Made by a program: the position numbers and the translations under genes
Shown: positions 1 through 7,477 of the stretch, one piece after another
Numbering within the stretch: position 1 is the stretch's first letter
Layout: the number at the start of each line of letters is the position of its first letter
Source of the DNA: CAZRUA01 sp964603125
GTDB taxonomy: Bacteria > Bacteroidota > Bacteroidia > B-17B0 > Aurantibacillaceae
Assembly: GCA_964603125.1 (NCBI GenBank)
Contig: CAZRUA010000016.1
Location: forward strand, 1-45,222
Length of the DNA: 45,222 nt
Reading direction: 5' to 3'
Notes under the pieces: generated by a model
Told to the model about the DNA's origin: nothing
The model's input: only the letters and a program-made list of their open reading frames with translations
Databases searched by the model: none

Positions 1-24
1 ATTATCTGATTATCTAACCATTTT

Positions 25-43
25 GTTCTCGACAAGCTCGAAC
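25..43. repeat. Short hairpin, possibly a dispersed REP-like intergenic element
   Basis: Imperfect inverted repeat with a TCGA/TCGA core around a CAAGC loop. It lies just beyond the polX stop codon, so it could fold at the 3' end of that transcript. Similar sequences with the core TTCGAGCTTGTCGAGA are, from memory, scattered between genes in many Bacteroidota genomes. Only one copy is visible here, so its repeat nature is inference. No T-tract follows it on the minus strand, which argues against a simple terminator. Confidence 0.35.
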
Positions 44-56
44 TGACAATGATTTA

Positions 57-1664
57 TTATAAATTTCTCTTTCTATTAAACCATTCTGTAATTTCATGCA
101 AAGACAAAGCGTTAAAACAAAATTCTTTACTTAACATACCCTTTCGTGCAGCACAAACTCCAAAATGCATGTCGTGAAAACCCTTAACAGCATGAGCGTC
201 TGGGTTAATTGAAATCATTACATTTTTTTGAATACAGTAATTGATCCATCTCCAATCAATATCCAAACGATAAGGATGTGCATTTAATTCTATAACAACA
301 TTATTAGCCGCACAAGCATCAATTACTTTTTTATGATTGATTGGATACCCAGGGCGCGCTAATAACAAACGACCCGTTGGATGACCTAAAATAGTTGTAT
401 ATGGATTTTCAACTGCCTTTATTAATCGAGCCGTTGCCTTTTCTTCGTCCATCTTTAAATTACTGTGTACTGAAGCTACAATAAAATCAAAGCTTTTCAA
501 TACATCCTCGGTGTAATCTAAGTCTCCATTATTTAAAATATCCGATTCAATTCCTTTAAAAATTTTAAAAGGAGCTAACTCAATATTTAATGCGTCTATT
601 TCTTTTTGCTGTGCCATAACCGTTTCTGGCTTCATACCTTGTGCGTAAAAAGCACTTTGGCTATGATCACAAATACCAAAATACTCTAAACCCATATTTT
701 TACAATACACAGCCATTTCCTTCAAGCTATTCACGCCGTCACTGTATTTACTGTGGTTATGCAAACAACCTTTCAAATCACTTAATTCAATTAATGCTGG
801 AATAGCTGATTTTTCTGCCAACTCCACTTCGTGCAAACCTTCTCTTAACTCTGGATCAATATATTGTAAACCCAAACGTTCATATATCTCCTCCTCCGAC
901 TCAAACTCAACTTCATCCAAATCAAAAAAACCAATTGCTTTTAAATGCTCTTCAGTGGCTGAAGTTTCAAGTAATTTATAATAAAACTCATTCGCCTCGC
1001 ATTTATGAATTTTAACTTTTACCTCAACTTCTTTAGGCAAACCTGTCAAATCTAATTTTGTATCTGTTAAAATATCAATGGTTTCTATTATTTCACACTT
1101 ACGATAAATCTCGCCAGTGAGACATATCTGAGCATCAGCATACTTCTCTCTAAGAGCGTCGATTAGATTCGCTGCAAATGTCTCAACAGTAGAATAATGA
1201 AACTTCCCAGAATTACTTTCTTTAAACTCAATACTTTTTTTAATACTTTCCTGTGTTTTAGCACCAAAGCCTTTAAGCTCAACCAACCTGTTTTCATTAC
1301 AAGCATAAAGCAACTCACCAATACTTTCTACTTCCAACTCGCGCCAAAGCTGCCCCACCTTTTTAGGGCCAATGCCTTTTATATCCAACATTTCAACCAC
1401 TCCCAAAGGCGTACGAGCCAATAAATCGTTTAATTCAGCAGTTGATCCTGTATTTTTGTATTCAATAATTTTAGCAACAATGCTTTTACCAAAACCTTCT
1501 ATTTTTTCAAGTTCTGCTTCAGGTGTATTATAAATATCAATTTGAGCTTTGTTTAATTTAAATGCCGCAGCATTCAATGACTTCACTTTAAATTCATTTT
1601 CATTATGAAGTTCCATTAATTTAGCTGTAAGACTTATTGCGTCTGCTACATCTTCAACAATCAT
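57..1664 (-). CDS. polX: PolX-family protein: HhH repeats, degenerate polymerase site, intact PHP phosphoesterase domain
   Basis: Bacterial family X polymerases work in base-excision repair and carry a C-terminal PHP 3'-5' exonuclease. Helix-hairpin-helix motifs are visible near residues 53-64, 94-105 and 130-141. The PHP metal-binding motifs all look present: HNHSKYSDG (302-310), GICDHS (330-335), GIESD (371-375), VASVHS (396-401), LGHPTGR (426-432), ELNAHPYRLD (459-468) and NPDAH (487-491). The nucleotidyltransferase motif, normally GS-x-RR...GDxDxL, reads GEIYRKCEIIETIDIL (184-199), so the first catalytic Asp is Thr. The third Asp is not evident near residues 213-222. I infer an exonuclease or phosphoesterase with little or no polymerase activity. 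The 535-aa length is slightly below the usual 570 or so. It is the last gene of the minus-strand run, 3 bp after ispD. Confidence 0.9.
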   Translation of the reverse strand: MIVEDVADAISLTAKLMELHNENEFKVKSLNAAAFKLNKAQIDIYNTPEAELEKIEGFGKSIVAKIIEYKNTGSTAELNDLLARTPLGVVEMLDIKGIGPKKVGQLWRELEVESIGELLYACNENRLVELKGFGAKTQESIKKSIEFKESNSGKFHYSTVETFAANLIDALREKYADAQICLTGEIYRKCEIIETIDILTDTKLDLTGLPKEVEVKVKIHKCEANEFYYKLLETSATEEHLKAIGFFDLDEVEFESEEEIYERLGLQYIDPELREGLHEVELAEKSAIPALIELSDLKGCLHNHSKYSDGVNSLKEMAVYCKNMGLEYFGICDHSQSAFYAQGMKPETVMAQQKEIDALNIELAPFKIFKGIESDILNNGDLDYTEDVLKSFDFIVASVHSNLKMDEEKATARLIKAVENPYTTILGHPTGRLLLARPGYPINHKKVIDACAANNVVIELNAHPYRLDIDWRWINYCIQKNVMISINPDAHAVKGFHDMHFGVCAARKGMLSKEFCFNALSLHEITEWFNRKRNL

Positions 1665-1667
1665 TTT

Positions 1668-2342
1668 TTACTTAATTAAATGTTTTGCTAATAAAATATC
1701 CTTTGGGTAAGTAATCTTAATATTCTCTTCGTTTCCTTCAACTATGTTTATCATATGGCCTTCCATACCTTCCAAAACAGTAGCATCATCTGTGAAAGTG
1801 TTATTATACTCTTGATTAAAAGCCCTTTTGATTAAAGCAGTGTCAAAACATTGTGGTGTTTGAACAATGCGATAATTACTTCTTGGAACAGCCTTATTGT
1901 AAGGAAAAGCACTTACTTCTCTAATTGATTCATTCATTTCAATGCAAGGGATGGCATTACCTGATTCCTTTGCTTTTAAAAAACAGCGTGTAATTGTTTC
2001 CCTACTAACTAAAGGCCTTGCAGCATCATGAATTCCGACAACACTATTCAAATCATCAATTGTATTTAAACCATTTTTTACTGAATGGAATCTGGTTTCA
2101 CCACCAATACATGTTTTAATTTCTCTGTTAGGAAAATATTTTGCTTTGATAAGATGAAATACATCGAGAAAATCGTTATGCAAAACTACAGTTACTCTAA
2201 TGTTGGAGTTGTAGTTGAAAAACTTCTCCAATGTGTGAACAATAATTTCCTTACCATTCACTTCAATAAATTGTTTTGGAACATCAGATTTCATTCTGCT
2301 TCCAGAGCCCGCTGCTACCAATATTAAATACTCATTTATCAT
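1668..2342 (-). CDS. ispD: 2-C-methyl-D-erythritol 4-phosphate cytidylyltransferase
   Basis: IspD joins MEP to CTP to give CDP-methylerythritol in the non-mevalonate isoprenoid pathway, in the cytosol. The N-terminal nucleotide-binding motif AAGSGSRMKSDVPKQF (residues 10-25) has the expected glycine-rich loop, Arg, Lys and PKQ. Further family motifs are GIHDAARPLVS, VQTPQCFD and FTDDATVLE. The 224-aa length is normal. Its ATG overlaps the TGA of the upstream phosphatase gene by 4 bp (ATGA), so translation is probably coupled. No ispF is adjacent. Confidence 0.95.
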   Translation of the reverse strand: MINEYLILVAAGSGSRMKSDVPKQFIEVNGKEIIVHTLEKFFNYNSNIRVTVVLHNDFLDVFHLIKAKYFPNREIKTCIGGETRFHSVKNGLNTIDDLNSVVGIHDAARPLVSRETITRCFLKAKESGNAIPCIEMNESIREVSAFPYNKAVPRSNYRIVQTPQCFDTALIKRAFNQEYNNTFTDDATVLEGMEGHMINIVEGNEENIKITYPKDILLAKHLIK

Positions 2343-4306
2343 GCAATTTTAATTCCTACAACCAAAATATCATCCAATTGCTCTAACTCTCCCATCCATT
2401 CGCAAAGTTCTAAATCTAACTTCTTTTTTTGTTCACTCAATGGTAGTTTACTTATTTCCAAAAGCAAACTATTTAATTTTTTCTCTTTAAATTTTTTTCC
2501 TTTTGGTCCACCAAACTGATCAGGGAAACCATCTGTATATGTATAAACCATATCTCCTTTTTTTAAATCAAAGGAATAATCGGTAAAACTTTTTTCTTGA
2601 TGAGGCGAACGTCCAACTGGCATCTTATCCGTTTGAAGGGTTTGCAACTCCCCTTCCCTAACAATACATATTCTATTATTTGCTGCTGCATAATCTAATT
2701 TCAAATTATTAAAATTAAACTTACACAAAACGCAATCCATACCATCATTAATATTTTGTGATGACTCTTCTTCTTCATTACTCAACGAATTAGAAATATC
2801 AGATCTTAATCGATTTAAAATTTCATTAGGTTTGGTGATATTACCTTCAACAACTATTTCGTTTAAAAAATTGATTCCCATCAAACTCATAAATGCGCCT
2901 GGAACACCATGCCCGGTGCAATCTGCCGTTTGGAAATAGAAATCACTTCCTTTGTTATACGCCCAATAAAAATCTCCACTAACAATATCTTTAGGTTTAT
3001 ACAACACAAAAAAATCAGGCACGTGTTTTTTAATATAGGTTTCAGAAGTGAGTAAGGCATTTTGAATACGATAAGCATAATGAATACTATCCGTTATGCT
3101 TTTATAAGTTTCGAGCAATTCGCTTTGCTGATGACTAACTTCATTGTTTAATTGCTGTAACTTACTATTTGCCTTTCGTTTAGAAATAAAAGCATAAACA
3201 AAAATAACCAGTGCAATCAAAGCTATAACACCTGCTATTGCAACTAAAATTTTAAATTGCTTATGCTTCTCGTCCTTCAAAGTGAGGTTTTCAATTTCTC
3301 TTTGCTTCTTCTCGTTTTGATACTTTGCTTCAAACTCTTTAGCGGTTTTTGAAGTTTCATTATTTAAAATCGAATCTTCAAGTGCCTTCGATGTCTTTAA
3401 TTTTATGTAAGCTTTCTCAAATTGCCCTGTTTCTTCGTAAACTTTAGCTAAACCAGTTAAAACCTTTCTTATTACCGACACATTAGTACTTATATTTCCA
3501 AATTTTTCAGCACTTAAATAGTATTCTTCAGATTTTTCATAGTTCTTCGACTTCAAGTATAACAAGCCCAAAGCTATATCGATATTTGCCAAATAATAAT
3601 CTAAATGCTGTTCTAACGAATTTTTCCTTGCTTCTAATAAAATTCCTTCCGCCTTTTTAAAATCCTTCTTCTCAATATAAATAGAAGCCATATTAATAGC
3701 CAAGTCGGCTTTTGCCGCATCGCTTTGTTTTGGAACTCTATCCGCTAATTCGTAATAATGTAAAGCAGAATCAGAGTTTCCAAACTCATGGTAATAACTA
3801 CCTTGATTAATATACATCAAAGCCGTGCTTTTCTTGTAATTATTCTTAATTGCAATTTTTAAGCCCATGTTATTAAAGCTAATTGCACTTTTATAATCAT
3901 GTAAATAGCTGTAAGAAATTGCTATGTTGCCGTATATAACACACACATCTTTAATAAATCCGTGCTTTTCGGCAATTTCGAGTGCCTGTTTATAGAAACT
4001 AAGCGCAAGGGTTTGATCTCCCTTATCCATGAATATAGATGCTTTGGTATTATATAATCTGCAAAGACCGTATGGGAAATTTAATTTTTTAGCTAACACA
4101 ATGCCGGTATCCGCATAAAGCAAACCGGTATCAAGCGTTAAATAACTTATTTCAAAAGCTATATCGTTGTATTTTTTTACTTTATTCGTATCATCCGCCC
4201 AAAGCCTTAAGCTATCTTTGTTTCGATTAATGATATCAATATCTTGTCCTTTCATTTTGAATGAAAAGAGAAGTATGAAAGCATATAAAGTAATTCTGAA
4301 ACTCAC
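2339..4306 (-). CDS. TPR-containing SpoIIE/PP2C-type serine phosphatase, membrane anchored
   Basis: Residues 1-20 form a signal peptide or membrane anchor. About six tetratricopeptide repeats follow (about 40-310), then a short coiled coil, a transmembrane helix (about 351-374), a second helical linker and a C-terminal SpoIIE phosphatase domain (about 425-655). The metal-binding Asp residues of the PP2C fold are visible in SGDFYW (D445), ADCTGHGVPGAF (D462), NDGMD (D521, D524) and TDGFPDQFGG (D592, D596). The layout suggests a periplasmic TPR sensor controlling cytoplasmic dephosphorylation of a Ser/Thr-phosphorylated partner, perhaps an anti-sigma antagonist. No such partner is in the window. 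It lies 36 bp after the ABC exporter gene and overlaps ispD by 4 bp. Family assignment is firm; the substrate is unknown. Confidence 0.9.
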   Translation of the reverse strand: MSFRITLYAFILLFSFKMKGQDIDIINRNKDSLRLWADDTNKVKKYNDIAFEISYLTLDTGLLYADTGIVLAKKLNFPYGLCRLYNTKASIFMDKGDQTLALSFYKQALEIAEKHGFIKDVCVIYGNIAISYSYLHDYKSAISFNNMGLKIAIKNNYKKSTALMYINQGSYYHEFGNSDSALHYYELADRVPKQSDAAKADLAINMASIYIEKKDFKKAEGILLEARKNSLEQHLDYYLANIDIALGLLYLKSKNYEKSEEYYLSAEKFGNISTNVSVIRKVLTGLAKVYEETGQFEKAYIKLKTSKALEDSILNNETSKTAKEFEAKYQNEKKQREIENLTLKDEKHKQFKILVAIAGVIALIALVIFVYAFISKRKANSKLQQLNNEVSHQQSELLETYKSITDSIHYAYRIQNALLTSETYIKKHVPDFFVLYKPKDIVSGDFYWAYNKGSDFYFQTADCTGHGVPGAFMSLMGINFLNEIVVEGNITKPNEILNRLRSDISNSLSNEEEESSQNINDGMDCVLCKFNFNNLKLDYAAANNRICIVREGELQTLQTDKMPVGRSPHQEKSFTDYSFDLKKGDMVYTYTDGFPDQFGGPKGKKFKEKKLNSLLLEISKLPLSEQKKKLDLELCEWMGELEQLDDILVVGIKIA

Positions 4307-4342
4307 AATAAATAAAAGTACAAATTTTATTGTAAATACCTC

Positions 4343-6091
4343 TTATTTTTTCCTCTCTCCAATTTGCTGGCGCCACATTGCGTAATATAAGCCCTTTTCT
4401 AAAAGCAAATCTTCGTGTTTTCCTTGTTCAATAATTTTGCCTTGCTCTAAAACAAAAATTTTATCCGCATGCATAATGGTAGAAAGTCGATGTGCAATCA
4501 ACACTGTTATTCTATCTTTGTCCGAAATGTTTCGGATTGTTGTATTGATTTCTTCTTCGGTTATAGAATCTAATGCTGAAGTTGCCTCATCAAAAATTAA
4601 TAAATTCGGGTTTCTTAATATTGCTCGTGCAATTGACAAACGCTGCTTTTCGCCTCCTGAAACTTTTATTCCACCTTCACCTATTGTTGAATCCAATCCG
4701 TTATCTGCGCGCTTTAATAAATTATCGCAACTAGCTCTTTTTAAAACATCCATCAATTCTTCATCCGTTGCATTTGGTTTAACAAACAATAAATTTTCGC
4801 GGATTGTGCCTGAAAATAACTGAGCATCTTGAGTTACAAAACCTAATTGCTTTCTTAAATCCAACAAATCTATTTCCTTTGAGTTAATTGAATTATAAAG
4901 AACCTCGCCTTCGGCAGGAGGATATAAACCTACCAATAATTTAACTAATGTTGTTTTACCAGAACCTGAAGGTCCAACAAAAGCAACTGTTTCGCCTTTC
5001 TTAATTTGAAAATTAATATTCTCAACCGCATTATAACTTGCCGATTTATGCTTGAATTTTACATTGTTAAAATAAAGAGATTCGATTTTACTCAGATTAA
5101 CAGGACTTTGTGGACGGTATTCTGATTTTGCTTTTAAAAGGCTTTCAAAATTTTCCATCGAAACCTTTGTTTCATTCTTTACAATAATAAATGTACTTAA
5201 TTCTTGCAACGGACCGAAAATAAAGAAGGTAAAGAATACCATGGTTAACAAATCACCTACAATGATTTTTTCGCTAAATAAAAAATAATACAACGTAAAT
5301 ACAACGCAAGTGCGCATAAAATGAACTGTGGTTCCTTGTATAAAACTTAAGCTTCTAATAAAACGTACTTTTTGCAATTCAAGTCCTAAAATTTTAAGTG
5401 TGTTAGAATTTAAACGTTCTTCCTCTTGTTTTGTTAAACCTAAACTTTTTACTAACTCAATATTACGTAAACTCTCAGTAGTAGAGCCAGCTAAAGCATT
5501 TGTTTGCCCAACAATTTTTCGTGAAATAGTTTTAATTTTTTTTCCTAAATAAGAGCTCACTAAAGCTATTATTGGAGCAGTTATCATAAATATAAAAGCT
5601 ATTCTATAATCAATTCGAGAGATGTAAATGATAACGAATACAAAACCTACCACACTCTGAAAAATCAAAGAAATAGAAAGTGTAATTAACTTTTCAGAAT
5701 CTGTTCTAACTTTTTGCAATTTGTTTAAAGTTTCTCCACTGCGCTGATCCTCAAAATCTTCATAAGGAAGGTCCAATGACTTTTTTATACCATCTGTATA
5801 CATTTGTGCACCCGTGCGCTGGATAACAATATTTGTAAAATAATCCTGAAAGTTTTTAGCCAATCGCGAGATCATTGCCGCTCCAAGTGAAAGTCCCAAC
5901 CAAAAAGCAACGGACTTTACAAAAGACATTTCTTGTCCTTTGTACTTACTAAGACCAACCCCACAATCCTGCATTAATTTACCAGTGATAACAGAATCGC
6001 ACAAGCTAAAACAAATGTTTACAGCGGCTAAAATAAGCGCCAAAAACAATAGCAACTTATGTTGTTTTATATAAGAAAATAATAGTTTCAT
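4343..6091 (-). CDS. ABC exporter, fused permease and ATPase (MsbA-like)
   Basis: A half-transporter that would work as a homodimer in the inner membrane. Six hydrophobic helices occupy about residues 1-310. The ATPase half shows Walker A GPSGSGKTTL, Q-loop GFVTQDAQLF, signature VSGGEKQRL, Walker B LLIFDEATSALD and H-loop IAHRLST in order. Length (582 aa) and order match lipid or multidrug exporters of the MsbA/LmrA group. Substrate cannot be read from the sequence; lipid A core flipping is one possibility. It is the first gene of the minus-strand run, with a good -7 box about 55 bp upstream. Confidence 0.93.
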   Translation of the reverse strand: MKLLFSYIKQHKLLLFLALILAAVNICFSLCDSVITGKLMQDCGVGLSKYKGQEMSFVKSVAFWLGLSLGAAMISRLAKNFQDYFTNIVIQRTGAQMYTDGIKKSLDLPYEDFEDQRSGETLNKLQKVRTDSEKLITLSISLIFQSVVGFVFVIIYISRIDYRIAFIFMITAPIIALVSSYLGKKIKTISRKIVGQTNALAGSTTESLRNIELVKSLGLTKQEEERLNSNTLKILGLELQKVRFIRSLSFIQGTTVHFMRTCVVFTLYYFLFSEKIIVGDLLTMVFFTFFIFGPLQELSTFIIVKNETKVSMENFESLLKAKSEYRPQSPVNLSKIESLYFNNVKFKHKSASYNAVENINFQIKKGETVAFVGPSGSGKTTLVKLLVGLYPPAEGEVLYNSINSKEIDLLDLRKQLGFVTQDAQLFSGTIRENLLFVKPNATDEELMDVLKRASCDNLLKRADNGLDSTIGEGGIKVSGGEKQRLSIARAILRNPNLLIFDEATSALDSITEEEINTTIRNISDKDRITVLIAHRLSTIMHADKIFVLEQGKIIEQGKHEDLLLEKGLYYAMWRQQIGERKK

Positions 6092-6147
6092 TTTAATTGA
6101 ATTAGAATTGCTTTAGACTCTATTGTGAAAAGCTTTTTTTGGAAGCA

Positions 6148-6155
6148 CAAAATTA
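6148..6155 (-). promoter_or_regulatory. Candidate -7 box for the ABC exporter operon
   Basis: Read on the minus strand this is TAATTTTG, a perfect match to the Bacteroidota TAnnTTTG box. Transcription would start near 6144, giving a leader of about 50 nt before the ATG at 6091. I could not see a convincing -33 TTTG at the right spacing. Confidence 0.45.
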
Positions 6156-6197
6156 ACAAATTAATACCAGCTATCTGTTAAAAATTAGTGTTTACGA

Positions 6198-6230
6198 TTT
6201 TGCTTCGTTGAATTATTTAGCGTAATTTTA
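6198..6230 (+). promoter_or_regulatory. Promoter of the small T9SS cargo gene, near-leaderless
   Basis: TTTTG (6198-6202), a 20-bp spacer, then TAATTTTA (6223-6230, 7 of 8 matches to TAnnTTTG). The start codon is at 6235, so the expected transcription start falls on or next to the ATG. Confidence 0.45.
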
Positions 6231-6234
6231 AGCT

Positions 6235-6864
6235 ATGTTTAAAAGGATTTTTATTTTATTCTTCTTTGTTGGTTTATTTAGCTCCGTAAAAGCTCAACTC
6301 CCTAGTTCATATGTTTTTACAGTTGAAATAGCTAATTATTCCCAAACTCATTTATACGGAACTATTTTCTCAGGTGGAGTTCAGTGCTCCCAAGGATTTG
6401 AAATTCAACACTGTTATGACTCTTTGTTTTTTTCAAATGTTATAACCACCGTTTACAGTTCTAGCGGCCCTTGCGGAGGATTTAATGCGGATGTTTCATT
6501 TGATACTTATCATACACCAAGCGACATAAGCAAAAAAAGCTACTATCGTATGTTTTTCCCTCCTTCAGGATATGGGCCTGTTAAAGTAGCCGATTACACA
6601 AAAGTATTTGGAGAATATAAACTGTATCCGCAACCCATGCATTCAAGCGCTCGTTTAGAATTTTCAAATGACGCAGGAAAGGAATATTATTTAGAAATTT
6701 CTCATCCTCTTGGCTTATCCATGTATTTTTTTGTTGGAAACGTAAATAACTATTGGGACATCTACGCATCATGGTTTCCACAAACGGGAATTTATCCTTT
6801 TAGAATAATTGCCGCTGACGGAAGTAAAGTGATTAAAGGCAAAATTAATGTCCAGAAGCTTTAG
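6235..6864 (+). CDS. Secreted protein of unknown function with T9SS type A-like sorting domain
   Basis: Residues 1-21 are a signal peptide ending VKAQ. The central part (about 25-120) has four or more Cys residues and matches no family I recognise. From about residue 127 the sequence YKLYPQPMHSSARLEF, a GIYPFRI strand and the C-terminal INVQKL resemble a type IX secretion sorting domain, which would direct export through the outer membrane and removal of the tail. The gene stands alone on the plus strand and its last 20 bp overlap the end of ribE on the other strand. Confidence 0.8.
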   Translation: MFKRIFILFFFVGLFSSVKAQLPSSYVFTVEIANYSQTHLYGTIFSGGVQCSQGFEIQHCYDSLFFSNVITTVYSSSGPCGGFNADVSFDTYHTPSDISKKSYYRMFFPPSGYGPVKVADYTKVFGEYKLYPQPMHSSARLEFSNDAGKEYYLEISHPLGLSMYFFVGNVNNYWDIYASWFPQTGIYPFRIIAADGSKVIKGKINVQKL

Positions 6865-7453
6865 CACTTAACTTAGCTAAATACTTACCTACAATATCAA
6901 ACTCTAGATTTACCTTATCGCTTACTTTAAGATTTTTAAAGCTTGTGTGCTCATATGTATAAGGTATTATACTTACACTAAATTTATTTTCCAATGAATT
7001 AACAACTGTAAGACTAACTCCATTAACACAAATACTTCCTTTTTCAACCGTAATGTTTTTGCTAGAAGTGCTATATTCAAAACTGAAATTCCAACTTCCG
7101 TTATTATCTACAACCGAAATACATTTCGCAGTTTCATCCACATGACCCTGAACAATGTGCCCGTCGAATCTTCCATTTGCAGGCATACAGCGTTCAATAT
7201 TTACAACATCACCTATTTTAAGCTCGCCTAAATTAGTTTTATTTAAAGTTTCTTGTATTGCAGTAACCTGATAACAACTGAATCCAGCAACATCCAAAAA
7301 CTTAACAACCGTGAGACAAACACCGTTATGAGCTAAACTTTGGTCTATTTTTAATTCATTAACAAGTGAGCAAGAGAAAACAAAATGAATGTTTGTTCCT
7401 TCCTTATTTATTTGTTGCAATGTTGCAGTTGATTCTATTATACCTGTAAACAT
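6845..7453 (-). CDS. ribE: Riboflavin synthase, alpha subunit
   Basis: The enzyme dismutates two molecules of 6,7-dimethyl-8-ribityllumazine to riboflavin. The diagnostic N-terminus MFTGIIESTATL is present, and the two lumazine-binding barrel repeats are visible: N-terminal half with AHNGVCLTVV and GRFDGHIVQGHVDETA, C-terminal half with GSICVNGVSLTVV and IPYTYEHTSF. Length (202 aa) is normal. It follows the large barrel-protein gene by only 24 bp, so the two are probably co-transcribed although functionally unrelated. No other rib genes are nearby. Confidence 0.95.
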   Translation of the reverse strand: MFTGIIESTATLQQINKEGTNIHFVFSCSLVNELKIDQSLAHNGVCLTVVKFLDVAGFSCYQVTAIQETLNKTNLGELKIGDVVNIERCMPANGRFDGHIVQGHVDETAKCISVVDNNGSWNFSFEYSTSSKNITVEKGSICVNGVSLTVVNSLENKFSVSIIPYTYEHTSFKNLKVSDKVNLEFDIVGKYLAKLSAKASGH

Positions 7454-7477
7454 AAATTATTATATCTTTCAAAATTA

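Noticed and set aside
4437..4823. A 128-codon plus-strand open frame opposite the ATPase part of the ABC exporter
   Set aside because: It lies wholly antisense to a region whose ABC motifs are unmistakable; its product has no recognisable domain and no promoter.
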